Assembly: GCF_019969725.1 (NCBI RefSeq)
Contig: NZ_JAHXYW010000006.1
Location: forward strand, 310,001-374,000
Length of the DNA: 64,000 nt
Reading direction: 5' to 3'
From: Neobacillus bataviensis
GTDB taxonomy: Bacteria > Bacillota > Bacilli > Bacillales_B > DSM-18226
The position numbers and the translations under genes were made by a program. Below are positions 42,491 through 50,806 of the stretch, in pieces. A model generated the notes under the pieces. The model worked only from the letters and a program-made list of their open reading frames with translations. It did no database searches and had not been told where the DNA came from. Every line of letters begins with the position of its first letter. The stretch's first letter is position 1.

Positions 42491-42730
42491 AAATGTCCAA
42501 ACTGTTTGAAAAAATGTCCAATGTGCTTTTAAAAATGTCCAATGTGCCCTCGAAATAGTCCAAAGCACCACAAAAAATGTCCAAAGCATATTCGTGGGAA
42601 TTGAAGTTGAGTTCCTTGGTTTCCAGTTTTTAGCTAGACAAAACTATTAAAAAAATAGACAAAGTGCCCTCAAAAATAGACAAACCACCCAAAAAAATAG
42701 ACAAAGCCCCTTAAAAAATAGACAAAGCCG
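42491..42730. repeat. Two-part 21-bp period array with phased A-tracts (array 6)
   Basis: The first half repeats (A)GTCCAA with a period of 21 (four exact intervals). After a gap, the second half repeats TAGACAAA, again with a period of 21 (three exact intervals). Each unit carries a run of five to seven A. The 500 or so bases from 42314 hold nothing else except the palindrome at 42381 and the promoter of the next gene. Confidence 0.85.
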
Positions 42731-42780
42731 CTGTTCCGAAGTTTTGTCATTTTTATTTTTTGAACATAAGGAATTAAAAT

Positions 42781-42809
42781 TTGAAATGTCTGAAAACTTA
42801 TCATATAAT
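42781..42809 (+). promoter_or_regulatory. Sigma-A promoter of the GntR-tartrate dehydratase operon
   Basis: TTGAAA, a 17-bp spacer and a perfect TATAAT. Confidence 0.78.
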
Positions 42810-42820
42810 TAAAGTGTATC

Positions 42821-42837
42821 TTGTCGACAGCCGACAT
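42821..42837. promoter_or_regulatory. Probable GntR operator overlapping the transcription start region
   Basis: TGTCG-ACAGC-CGACA inverted repeat lies 12 bases after the -10 box, ideally placed for repression by the GntR protein encoded next. Confidence 0.5.
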
Positions 42838-42901
42838 CGTGATAAAAATAACGTCTAAGAAATGACCATAATGGAACTAAAAATTGAGAAGAGGTATACA
42901 A

Positions 42902-43570
42902 ATGTTTGACAGTCCATTGCAAAAGCCATTGCCATATTATCAACAAATTCAGCAATCCATAAAAGAAAGTATTTTTAGTGGTGTTTACAAACCTGGGGAC
43001 CGGCTTTATGAGGCCCAGATTGCTAAACATTATCAAATCAGCCGCAGTCCCGTTCGAGAAGCGATTAGAGGGTTGATTATTGAAGGATTGCTGGTTATGG
43101 ACGAAAAGTCCCAAATATCCGTTTACAAGCCAAATTTACAGGATGTACGCGATATTTACGAATGCCGGATTTCACTTGAGTCTAAAGCAGTTGAACTGAC
43201 AGCGGAACGTGGAACCGATGAGCAGCTTCAAGAGCTCGGAAAAATATTAGAGCAAACAGCGGAAGCCATCCAAGCAGGTAATACTGAGATTATTGTAGCA
43301 TGTAATGCCCGTTTTCATGAACTAATTATCCTATACAGCGGGAATGCAAGACTAATGAAATTAGTTGAGGATTTAAACAGCCTCATTTATTATTACCGTG
43401 TCTTAAATATCCAAGGTGATGGCCGGTTGGACGCGATATTAAAAGGTCATACGGACATTTACCTTGCTATAAAAGAAAGAAACCCTAAAAAAGCATCTGA
43501 TAGATTAAAAGAGCATACGCACGAGGATCTATCCAATTTAATTCATATTATTGAACAGTTAGAGGAGTGA
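42902..43570 (+). CDS. GntR-family (FCD domain) regulator of the tartrate dehydratase operon
   Basis: About 222 residues. The N-terminal winged HTH reads YYQQIQQSIKESIFSGVYKPG, then YQISRSPVREAIRGL. The C-terminal all-helical FCD ligand domain includes the metal-binding Asp/His positions (YECRISLE, NARFHELI, LKGHTDIYLAI, LKEHTHEDL). FCD regulators respond to organic acids. ATG 42902 has AGAGG upstream; the TTG 42884 does not. It is the first gene of an operon with dehydratase and dehydrogenase genes, so autoregulation by the substrate is likely. Confidence 0.9.
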   Translation: MFDSPLQKPLPYYQQIQQSIKESIFSGVYKPGDRLYEAQIAKHYQISRSPVREAIRGLIIEGLLVMDEKSQISVYKPNLQDVRDIYECRISLESKAVELTAERGTDEQLQELGKILEQTAEAIQAGNTEIIVACNARFHELIILYSGNARLMKLVEDLNSLIYYYRVLNIQGDGRLDAILKGHTDIYLAIKERNPKKASDRLKEHTHEDLSNLIHIIEQLEE

Positions 43571-43576
43571 TAAGTA

Positions 43577-44419
43577 TTGCGAATCGTCCATGTCGATCAA
43601 ATTGTTGAAACCGTTGCCAAATTTTGCTGGGAGGCCTGCTATTACTTGCCTGAAGACGTTTTAGCGGGATTTAGACGTGCGGAGAAAACAGAAGCTTCTC
43701 CGATTGGAAAAACTATCTTGCAGCAGCTGCTGGAAAATGCAGATGAAGCCAGGATGAATCACATGCCTTATTGTCATGATACGGGCATGGCCGTTGTGTT
43801 TGTGGAAGTCGGTCAAGACGTCCATATCACAGGCGGAAACTTTTTAGATTCGATTCAAGAAGGGGTGAGGACCGGCTATCGCGAAGGTTATTTGCGAAAA
43901 TCGGTCGTCGGGGACCCGCTCATCCGCGTCAATACAGGGGATAATACACCAGCTGTCGTACATACCGAGATTGTTCCCGGTGATCAAATTAAATTCACGG
44001 TGCTCCCAAAAGGCGGAGGCAGTGAAAACATGAGTGCGATGAAATTCCTGCTTCCAGGTGAAGGCATACAAGGGGTTAAAAATTTTGTTCTGCAGACGAT
44101 TAAAGAGGCAGGAGGGAAAGCATGTCCGCCGGTTGTTGTTGGAGTGGGCATCGGGGGAAGCTTTGATAAAGTAACCTCGCTTGCGAAACATGCTGTGTTA
44201 AGGGAAATAGGTGTTCATCATCATGAACCGCATATTGCCCAATTGGAAAAAGAACTTCTGGAGGAAATTAACAACACGGGAATTGGTCCGCAAGGGTTAG
44301 GCGGAACCAGTACCGCTTTATGGGTGCCGATTGAAACCTATGCCTGTCATATCACCGCATTACCGGTTGCAGTAAACATTCAATGTCACGCCGCCCGTAA
44401 AAAGTCGGCTGTGCTGTAG
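43577..44419 (+). CDS. Class I fumarase/L-tartrate dehydratase alpha subunit (TtdA-like)
   Basis: 280 residues of the iron-sulfur hydro-lyase alpha family. The conserved cysteines are visible in PYCHDTGMAVVF, in KACPPVVVGVGIGG and in the C-terminal NIQCHAARK, giving three ligands for a 4Fe-4S cluster. The GGGSENMSAMK motif is typical. With the beta subunit it reversibly hydrates or dehydrates a C4 or C5 acid (fumarate, tartrate, mesaconate). TTG start with GAGGAG upstream. Its neighbours (a tartrate/D-malate dehydrogenase) favour tartrate or malate. Confidence 0.92.
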   Translation: MRIVHVDQIVETVAKFCWEACYYLPEDVLAGFRRAEKTEASPIGKTILQQLLENADEARMNHMPYCHDTGMAVVFVEVGQDVHITGGNFLDSIQEGVRTGYREGYLRKSVVGDPLIRVNTGDNTPAVVHTEIVPGDQIKFTVLPKGGGSENMSAMKFLLPGEGIQGVKNFVLQTIKEAGGKACPPVVVGVGIGGSFDKVTSLAKHAVLREIGVHHHEPHIAQLEKELLEEINNTGIGPQGLGGTSTALWVPIETYACHITALPVAVNIQCHAARKKSAVL

Positions 44420-44431
44420 GAGGGGACGGAA

Positions 44432-45016
44432 ATGGCAGAATATCGACTAAAAACACCGCTGACCGATGAAGATATCCAAAAGCTGCAGATTGGGGATCAA
44501 GTTCTTTTAACAGGGACAATTTATATGGCTCGCGATGCCGCCCACAAGAGAATGGTTGACCTGCTCGAAACAAATCAGCCTTTGCCAGTTGATTTAAGGA
44601 ATGAAATTATTTTTTATGCCGGTCCTTGCCCGCCAAAGCCTGGGCAAATTATCGGACCCGTGGCCCCGACGACAGCCTTTCGCATGGACCCTTACGCTCC
44701 TGCGATGTATGAATACGGGGTAAAAGGGACAATTGGAAAAGGGCCGAGAAGAGATATGGTCAAGCAAGCCTGTAAGCAGTTTGGTGCTATTTCCTTTGCC
44801 GCAATCGGCGGGCTTTCCACCATTTTAAGCAGAAGGGTGACAGCGGTTGAGGTAGTGGCTTATGAGGACTTAGGACCGGAAGCGATCAGACGGCTCGAAG
44901 TCGAGGACTTTCCTTTATTGGTTGCTTATGACGCGCACGGTCAAGATTTGTATGAACAAGAGATTGCCAAGTATGAAAATTTTAATAAAAATGCCAATAA
45001 GGAAGTAGGTATATAA
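44432..45016 (+). CDS. Class I fumarase/L-tartrate dehydratase beta subunit (TtdB-like)
   Basis: 194 residues with the beta-subunit swivelling domain: LLTGTIYMARDAAHKRM, YAGPCPPKPGQIIGPVAPTT, the IGKG turn and VVAYEDLGPEAIRRL. It completes the hydro-lyase encoded 12 bases upstream. AGGAGGGG precedes the ATG. The Arg/Asp/His of ARDAAHKR bind the substrate carboxylates in the family. Confidence 0.92.
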   Translation: MAEYRLKTPLTDEDIQKLQIGDQVLLTGTIYMARDAAHKRMVDLLETNQPLPVDLRNEIIFYAGPCPPKPGQIIGPVAPTTAFRMDPYAPAMYEYGVKGTIGKGPRRDMVKQACKQFGAISFAAIGGLSTILSRRVTAVEVVAYEDLGPEAIRRLEVEDFPLLVAYDAHGQDLYEQEIAKYENFNKNANKEVGI

Positions 45017-45017
45017 T

Positions 45018-46088
45018 ATGAAGAAACTAGAGATTGCTGTCATTCCAGGAGATGGAATCGGCAAAGAAGTCGTTCCGGTTGCCACAAAGGTTTTAGATAC
45101 AGTGGCTGAAATTCATGGCGGTTTAAAATTTGAGTACAAAGAGTTTCCATGGAGCTGTGACTACTACCTCGAGCATGGAAAAATGATGCCGGAAGACGGT
45201 TTGGATATCTTAAAAAACTTTGATGCGATTTTTCTAGGAGCGATTGGAAACCCTCAGCTGGTTCCAGATCATGTTTCGTTATGGGGGCTTTTGATTAAGA
45301 TTCGCCGCGAATTTGAACAATCGATCAATATTCGTCCGGCTAAATTTTTTAAAGGTTTGAAGTCACCGCTAGTTAATCCTAATGACTTTGATTTAATCGT
45401 CGTGAGGGAAAATAGTGAAGGTGAATATAGCGAAGTGGGCGGAAGGATTCACCGCGGGGATGATGAGGTTGCCATCCAAAATGCTGTTTTCACTAGAAAA
45501 GGTACAGAGCGTGCGATGCGCTACGCGTTTGAGTTGGCTAAACAAAGAAGAGGCCATGTTACATCCGCGACAAAGTCGAACGGTATTGTCCACTCGATGC
45601 CGTTTTGGGATGAGGTCTTTAATAATGTTAAGGCAGACTATGCGGATATTCAAACCGCTTCCTATCATATTGATGCTTTAGCGGCCTTTTTCGTGACACG
45701 TCCGCAGATTTTTGATGTGATTGTCGCTAGTAATCTATTTGGTGATATTTTAACCGACATTGGCGGGGCGATCATGGGGAGTATCGGAATTGCGCCGGCT
45801 GCGAATATTAATTTAAATGGAAAGTATCCGTCTATGTTCGAGCCAGTGCATGGTTCAGCGCCGGATATTTATGGCAAGGGCATTGCCAACCCAATCGGCC
45901 AGGTGTGGACCGCTAAAATGATGCTTGATCATTTTGGGGAGCACGAGCTGGGTCAGAAGCTTCTGGATGTAGTGGAAGAGGTAACGAATGAGGGAATCAA
46001 GACTCCGGATATCGGCGGCACATCCTCAACGGTTGAGGTTGGCGAAGCCATTTGTAGCCGGTTGAAGAAGGTTTGCTCTGTGTCTTAA
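45018..46088 (+). CDS. Tartrate/D-malate dehydrogenase (decarboxylating; isopropylmalate dehydrogenase superfamily)
   Basis: 356 residues of the beta-decarboxylating dehydrogenase family: IPGDGIGKEVVPVA at the start, substrate-binding RENSEGEYSEVGG, the catalytic Lys/Asp region KSNGIVHSMPFWDEVF, the metal site ASNLFGDILTDIGG and the NAD site EPVHGSAPDIYGKGIANP. The RENSEGEYS loop is that of tartrate/D-malate enzymes (TDH, DmlA, YcsA) rather than LeuB or Icd. It is encoded 1 base after the dehydratase beta subunit and probably turns tartrate or D-malate into pyruvate or related keto acids with NAD. Confidence 0.88.
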   Translation: MKKLEIAVIPGDGIGKEVVPVATKVLDTVAEIHGGLKFEYKEFPWSCDYYLEHGKMMPEDGLDILKNFDAIFLGAIGNPQLVPDHVSLWGLLIKIRREFEQSINIRPAKFFKGLKSPLVNPNDFDLIVVRENSEGEYSEVGGRIHRGDDEVAIQNAVFTRKGTERAMRYAFELAKQRRGHVTSATKSNGIVHSMPFWDEVFNNVKADYADIQTASYHIDALAAFFVTRPQIFDVIVASNLFGDILTDIGGAIMGSIGIAPAANINLNGKYPSMFEPVHGSAPDIYGKGIANPIGQVWTAKMMLDHFGEHELGQKLLDVVEEVTNEGIKTPDIGGTSSTVEVGEAICSRLKKVCSVS

Positions 46089-46106
46089 GTGCTTCGTGAT
46101 TAAATA

Positions 46107-46146
46107 AGAGAGGCTGTCTCTGTACTGAGGCAATCTCTTTTTTTTA
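46107..46146 (+). terminator. Terminator of the tartrate dehydratase operon
   Basis: AGAGA...TCTCT outer pairs and TGTCTC/GAGGCA inner pairs (one G-T) form an imperfect stem, followed by eight or more T. Confidence 0.7.
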
Positions 46147-46179
46147 TTGTGGTTAGCAAAGTGCCGCCTCACCACAAAC

Positions 46180-46210
46180 GAAACCCCTAATCTACAAGAC
46201 TAGGGGTTTA
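46180..46210 (-). terminator. Terminator of the dctP transcript
   Basis: AAACCCCTA pairs with TAGGGGTTT just downstream of the minus-strand dctP stop. A short T-rich tail follows on that strand. Confidence 0.7.
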
Positions 46211-46226
46211 CTAAACTAACTAGCGA

Positions 46227-47270
46227 TTATTTGTTTCTGCTTTCAGCATCATTAATGATGTCTTCGCCGATTTTCTTTTTCCATTCGTCGTAAACTGGCT
46301 GAAGGGCTTTTTTGAATGCATCAATTTGTTCTGGAGTTAGCTCATTAATTTTAGTTTGGCCGCGCTCTTTTAGCTTTTTAAGTGATTCCTCATTTAACTT
46401 TTCGGCAGAATCACGAGCAACTTTTGTTCCTTCTTCCACACCTTTTTGAACAATAGCTTTTGTTTTATCATTCAAGCTATTCCAGAATTTCGTATTTGTT
46501 AATAGGGCATAGTCAACACGGGTATGTCCCATTACTGTTGTATACTTCTGAACTTCGTCGAATTTCTTGGATTCGATATTACTGTAAGTATTTTCTTCTC
46601 CGTCAACCGTACCTTGCTGGAGGGCTGTGTAAAGTTCAGCGAATGGAATGGATACGGAACCTGCATTTAGCTTGCTGTAAATTTCTTCTAGTAACTGTCC
46701 GCCTTGGGTACGAATCTTTAGGCCTTTTAAATCTTCTGGTGACTTAATTGGTTTCTTATTGTTCGTCATGTGTTTTGCACCGTTTGGCCACATGGCAAGA
46801 CCATGTACGCCGTCTTTTTCTAAACGCTTAAAGATTTCTTGGCCCTTTTCGCCATCCCAGAAGGCGTCGGCAGCTGCATCATCTTTAAACAAGAAAGGCA
46901 TGGCAGGAACATTGAATCCAGGGTCATTACCAACCAGCTTGGACATATCCGGAATAATAAATTGAACGTTGTTGGCTACCAGGTTCTGATATTCATCTTT
47001 ATCACCAAATAGCTGGCTATTTGGATATACTTGAACCTTAATTTTGCCGCCGGATTCTTTTTCAATATATTCTTTCATGGCAAGGGCCCCGGCTTGCTTT
47101 GGTGTATTTTCCGCAACAACATGGGAAATTTTAATCGTTAATTCTTGAATGCCATCTCCAGATTTACCGCCTGAACCGCTTGTTTCTTTTGATGATGAGC
47201 CGCAGGCAGCTAGACTAAATACTAATAGAAGAGTTACCGCTGCAATGAATAGTTTCTGAATCTTTTTCAT
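46227..47270 (-). CDS. dctP: TRAP transporter solute-binding lipoprotein (DctP family)
   Basis: 347 residues. Signal peptide with lipobox LAAC (Cys about 23), then a DctP-type extracytoplasmic binding protein: KISHVVAENTPKQAGALAM, the LKGLKIRTQGG segment, whose Arg salt-bridges substrate carboxylate in the family, and FAELYTALQQGTVDGEEN. It delivers an organic acid to the DctQ-DctM membrane pair, encoded divergently at 48957. AAGGGGGA precedes the ATG. It is the distal gene of a minus-strand operon with a 3-hydroxyacid dehydrogenase and an AA_synth protein. Confidence 0.93.
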   Translation of the reverse strand: MKKIQKLFIAAVTLLLVFSLAACGSSSKETSGSGGKSGDGIQELTIKISHVVAENTPKQAGALAMKEYIEKESGGKIKVQVYPNSQLFGDKDEYQNLVANNVQFIIPDMSKLVGNDPGFNVPAMPFLFKDDAAADAFWDGEKGQEIFKRLEKDGVHGLAMWPNGAKHMTNNKKPIKSPEDLKGLKIRTQGGQLLEEIYSKLNAGSVSIPFAELYTALQQGTVDGEENTYSNIESKKFDEVQKYTTVMGHTRVDYALLTNTKFWNSLNDKTKAIVQKGVEEGTKVARDSAEKLNEESLKKLKERGQTKINELTPEQIDAFKKALQPVYDEWKKKIGEDIINDAESRNK

Positions 47271-48153
47271 TTAATTTCCCCCTTTGTAATAAATAGCTTG
47301 ATACATATTGATAGATTTCTGTATGGTCCGCATCCTTTGCAAGTGCCTGACTGGCGTCATCGAATCTGTTAAAAACAAGCTGCGGAAGATTTGTCTCGGC
47401 TTCTGTTTGTAAAAATAGATTTTTAGCCATTTCTAAATCTTTCCGTAACAGTTCCAGACTAAAACCAGAATCAAAACTTTCCGTCAGGATAAAGGATGGA
47501 AACTTATACTCGGTTGAACCGCTTCGGCCAGTGCTTTGGTTAAAGACATGAATGGCTGTTTCGGGCTCTACCTCAAAACGCTCGAGCAATTGGACGGCCT
47601 CGCAGGTAGCCAATAGATGCGTGCCAGAAAGATAGTTGTTAATCGCCTTGATTAAGTGACCGCTTCCAATGGGGCCAACATGAAAGAGGCTTTTTCCCAT
47701 CGATTCTAGCAAACGCTTACATTTGGTGAAGATATCAACCCTGCCCCCAATCATGATTGTTAGCTCAGCAGTGACCGCTTTCTTAACGCCTCCGCTGACT
47801 GGCGCGTCCAAAAATTCGATGTTATTTTCTTCTAGTTTTTTAAAATTGGTTCTTGTTTCTTCCGGGTAGGAACTGCTCATATCAATGATGGTTAAAGACT
47901 CTGAGGAGTAATGATCAATAATTTCGTCGATGACTTGATTTACAATCTTAGATGAGGGGAGCATGAGAATAATCGTTTGGACGTTGTGAATCCAATCTAA
48001 AAGTTTACCAGTTTTCCCGCCATAGCTCTGGAATTCGCTGATTGCGGAATCATTGACATCCATTCCGTAAACATCGTATCCATTTGTCAGCAGGTTTCTT
48101 GCCATCGGCAGCCCCATTTTACCAAGCCCAATAAAACCTACTGTCTGGATCAT
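47215..48153 (-). CDS. 3-hydroxyisobutyrate dehydrogenase/tartronate semialdehyde reductase family enzyme
   Basis: 312 residues of the beta-hydroxyacid dehydrogenase family: GFIGLGKMGLPMARNL nucleotide-binding start, substrate loop DAPVSGGVKKA, the catalytic-lysine segment SGHLIKAINNYLSG, then an all-helical C-terminal domain. It oxidises or reduces a 3-hydroxy acid or tartronate semialdehyde with NAD(P). Its start overlaps the upstream gene (ATGA). Its last 18 codons run into dctP, a 56-base overlap, so the extreme C-terminus (SETIHCSGNSSISI) is probably not functionally conserved. Confidence 0.88.
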   Translation of the reverse strand: MIQTVGFIGLGKMGLPMARNLLTNGYDVYGMDVNDSAISEFQSYGGKTGKLLDWIHNVQTIILMLPSSKIVNQVIDEIIDHYSSESLTIIDMSSSYPEETRTNFKKLEENNIEFLDAPVSGGVKKAVTAELTIMIGGRVDIFTKCKRLLESMGKSLFHVGPIGSGHLIKAINNYLSGTHLLATCEAVQLLERFEVEPETAIHVFNQSTGRSGSTEYKFPSFILTESFDSGFSLELLRKDLEMAKNLFLQTEAETNLPQLVFNRFDDASQALAKDADHTEIYQYVSSYLLQRGKLNEKDSETIHCSGNSSISI

Positions 48154-48734
48154 GAAGGAAAAATTCCTTCAAGCTCTTTATGTAGAGAGCCAATGCGCGG
48201 GTGAGCACGTCCGCTTGTTGTCACGACAGCCGCAATGACGATTTCATTATTTCTAGGTGCATCAGGGATTCTTACTTCAAATGTCATATGATGACTTCGG
48301 ATTTTCGCATCCATTTTGTGTTTAATAGCTAAATCCAAACTGCTGCCGGCGGCCCCTCTTTTTTCAGCAGAAGGGAGGAGTGTTTCCGCGTCCCCGCATT
48401 GAGAACGGAACGGATTTCCAAAGGTTAGCGTGTGGATGATCGCAGAACCATGTTCAATCTCTCCATCGAGTCCAACGAGTGCCCCTTTTCCATAACCTTC
48501 TACTTCCTCACCTGTAACACCTAAAGCTTCCATCGCTTTCTTTGGCAGCAGTTCACCAAGTTGTTCGGAACACGCTTGGATGAGAGGAAGAAGGTCTTCC
48601 ACATACTTGCCAGCATAAGGGTTCTTAATGACGGCTAAGGCAGCCGCAATCCGAACAGGCTTATCTGCTTTTTTGAATCCTTCAATAAAGGTCTCTTCGG
48701 AAACAGTGACGATTTTTCTGATTTCTAATTCCAT
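48150..48734 (-). CDS. AA_synth (PF06684)-type protein
   Basis: 194 residues resembling the AA_synth family, annotated for a loose link to amino-acid metabolism and often found in organic-acid or aromatic catabolic clusters. Recognisable parts are RIAAALAVIKNPYAGKYVEDL, GKGALVGLDGEIEHGSA and the C-terminal SGRAHPRIG. The biochemical role is not established. AGGAGGG precedes the ATG. It is first in the minus-strand operon that ends with dctP, and its promoter region carries the ATTGGATACAAT-type motif. Confidence 0.8.
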   Translation of the reverse strand: MELEIRKIVTVSEETFIEGFKKADKPVRIAAALAVIKNPYAGKYVEDLLPLIQACSEQLGELLPKKAMEALGVTGEEVEGYGKGALVGLDGEIEHGSAIIHTLTFGNPFRSQCGDAETLLPSAEKRGAAGSSLDLAIKHKMDAKIRSHHMTFEVRIPDAPRNNEIVIAAVVTTSGRAHPRIGSLHKELEGIFPS

Positions 48735-48756
48735 TTTTACCCTCCTGATATTTTGG

Positions 48757-48776
48757 ATTTTGGATACAATCTACAG
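48757..48776. promoter_or_regulatory. GntR-type operator (site 1), upstream of the AA_synth-dctP operon
   Basis: TTTGGATACAATCTACAG, one mismatch from ATTGGATACAAT, lies about 25 bases before the minus-strand start. Confidence 0.6.
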
Positions 48777-48919
48777 TCGAGATGTCTTCGTCAAATGCTG
48801 ATATTACCACTATAACAAAATCGATAAATATTGTGAATACACAAAAAATACAAAATAAATAAAATTTTCTATTTATTTTTTGGGTACCATCTTGTATATT
48901 TTAAATTAGGTCCAGTTGT

Positions 48920-48941
48920 AGATTGGATACAATCCACAGTA
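48920..48941. promoter_or_regulatory. GntR-type operator (site 2), upstream of dctQM
   Basis: AGATTGGATACAATCCACAG contains the full ATTGGATACAAT core, and GATTG...CAATC gives dyad symmetry. It lies 16 bases before dctQ. Confidence 0.65.
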
Positions 48942-48956
48942 TAAGGAGTTGATTTT

Positions 48957-49511
48957 ATGAAGAAACTCTTTAAATGGCTTGATCACATCGAAGAAGGTTT
49001 AGCAGGAGTGCTGTTTATTGGAGGAGTAGCTGTAAGTTTGTACGGAGTTTTTACAAGGTATGTTTTGAATGCGCCAGAATCTTGGATCACGGAAATCTTT
49101 GAATTTTTGCTCACCTGGTCCATCTTTATCGGTTTCGGCTTGGCACTCAAAGACAACCGGCACATCCAAGTAGAATTATTATTTGATAAGCTTCCTAAAG
49201 GTTTAAAAAGAATTGTAGCAACTATTAGTAATTTAATAGGAGCAGGATTTGCCCTTTACCTTGCTTATTCATCCTTAGAATTGATAACGGTTTCAAAAGA
49301 ACAAGGAACGAAGACAATTGATGTCGGTATGCCAATCTGGATTTCCTATCTGGTACTTCCTATCGGAATGGGGCTATTAGGTCTTTATTTTATTGTAAAG
49401 GCTTACAAAGCGGCGAAAGGCGATCAAAGAGAGCTTATCGGTGAGATTGAACTGTTATATGAAGAGATGCAAAAAGAAGGAAGTTCAAATGAGAAAGGAG
49501 TAGGCGCATGA
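48957..49511 (+). CDS. dctQ: TRAP transporter small permease (DctQ)
   Basis: 184 residues, four membrane helices, starting LDHIEEGLAGVLFIGGVAVS and containing the family motif PESWITEIFEFLLTWSIFIG. It forms the membrane complex with DctM. AAGGAG precedes the ATG; its stop overlaps dctM (ATGA). The C-terminal tail is acidic and cytoplasmic. Confidence 0.92.
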   Translation: MKKLFKWLDHIEEGLAGVLFIGGVAVSLYGVFTRYVLNAPESWITEIFEFLLTWSIFIGFGLALKDNRHIQVELLFDKLPKGLKRIVATISNLIGAGFALYLAYSSLELITVSKEQGTKTIDVGMPIWISYLVLPIGMGLLGLYFIVKAYKAAKGDQRELIGEIELLYEEMQKEGSSNEKGVGA

Positions 49512-50776
49512 ATCCAGTTTTAGTCCTGTTTCTAGTTTTTGCCGTCCTGTGCTTAATACGGGTACCGATTGCCGTCAGCTTGGGATTATCAAGTGTCATA
49601 GCACTTTCAATGTCGGATTTTACCCTATATACTGTTATTCAAAAAATGTTCAATTCCTTAAACTCAGCCACATTGATGGCCATCCCAGGTTTCGTCTTCG
49701 CTGGAATCATTATGTCAAAAGGCGGCATTTCGCACTATTTAATTGAGGCATTGAAATCTTGGGTAGGGCATATCCGTGGTGGACTGGCTGTTATCACAGT
49801 CCTCGCTTGTATGATCTTTGCGGCCATTTCAGGTTCAAGCCCGGCAACGGCGGCTGCCGTTGGAAGCATCATGATCCCTGGTATGGTGAAAGCGGGTTAT
49901 AGCAAAAGGTACGCGATGGGGCTTGTCGCTGCCTCTGGTACACTAGGAATCTTGATTCCGCCTTCGATTCCATTAATTATCTATGGAACGGTTGCTGAAG
50001 AATCAATTGGAAAGCTGTTCTCTGCGGGAATCATTCCTGGATTAATGCTTGGAGGAATTCTATTAGTCTCTGCTATTATTCATGCAAGAATCAATAATTA
50101 TGGGAAATTGCCAAAACAATCGATGCAGGAAAGATGGAAAAAGACGGCTAAAGCATTTTGGGGCTTCCTGCTTCCTGTCATTATTCTTGGCGGAATCTAT
50201 TCAGGTGCGGTTACACCAACAGAGGCAGCATTTGTATCGTGCTTATATGGATTAATTGTCTCTATTTTTATCTACAAAGAATTAAGCTTTCCGAAATTTA
50301 GAGAGGTCCTGAAAGAATCGATTAACATTACTTCGATGATCTTCCTTGTCATCGCATCGGCCATGATTTTCGGTATGTTCCTGACAACAGAACAGGTTCC
50401 GCAGGAATTTGCGACTTGGATTGAAGCAAGCACATCTAATAAGTGGATTTTTATGATTGGTGTTAATATCATGTTCTTTATTATGGGAATGTTCCTTGAC
50501 TCGGTTGCCATCATTTTAATCACCTTGCCGATTTTATTACCGGTTTTAGCATTATTTGATATTAATATTATCCATTTTGCCATCATTATGACTATCAATA
50601 TGGAGCTGGCTATGATCTCACCTCCTGTTGGGCTGAATCTATTCGTTGTCAGCGGCATTACAAGGGAAAAGGTTGGGGAAGTAGTCCGAGGCGTTCTGCC
50701 GTTCTTTGCCTTAATGATTCTCGCCCTGGCGATCGTGGTTATTTTCCCGCAGGTATCCTTATTGTTGGCCAAGTAA
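49508..50776 (+). CDS. dctM: TRAP transporter large permease (DctM)
   Basis: 422 residues with about eleven to twelve helices. Family signatures are LRVPIAVSLGLSS-like start (here CLIRVPIAVSLGLS), MAIPGFVFAGIIMSKGG, ISGSSPATAAAVGSIMIPGM and the second-half ISPPVGLNLFVVSG. It provides the ion-driven transport path for substrate handed over by DctP. It is translationally coupled to dctQ. A GntR gene follows in the same direction. Confidence 0.94.
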   Translation: MNPVLVLFLVFAVLCLIRVPIAVSLGLSSVIALSMSDFTLYTVIQKMFNSLNSATLMAIPGFVFAGIIMSKGGISHYLIEALKSWVGHIRGGLAVITVLACMIFAAISGSSPATAAAVGSIMIPGMVKAGYSKRYAMGLVAASGTLGILIPPSIPLIIYGTVAEESIGKLFSAGIIPGLMLGGILLVSAIIHARINNYGKLPKQSMQERWKKTAKAFWGFLLPVIILGGIYSGAVTPTEAAFVSCLYGLIVSIFIYKELSFPKFREVLKESINITSMIFLVIASAMIFGMFLTTEQVPQEFATWIEASTSNKWIFMIGVNIMFFIMGMFLDSVAIILITLPILLPVLALFDINIIHFAIIMTINMELAMISPPVGLNLFVVSGITREKVGEVVRGVLPFFALMILALAIVVIFPQVSLLLAK

Positions 50777-50806
50777 TCTGACTCGAGCTGTAAAGAAGGT
50801 AGTAGG

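Noticed and set aside
47215..47270. Frameshift at the end of the 3-hydroxyacid dehydrogenase gene
   Set aside because: The 56-base overlap with dctP is long, but both frames are intact, dctP has a good ribosome binding site and the overlap is tolerable, so there is no need to invoke an error.
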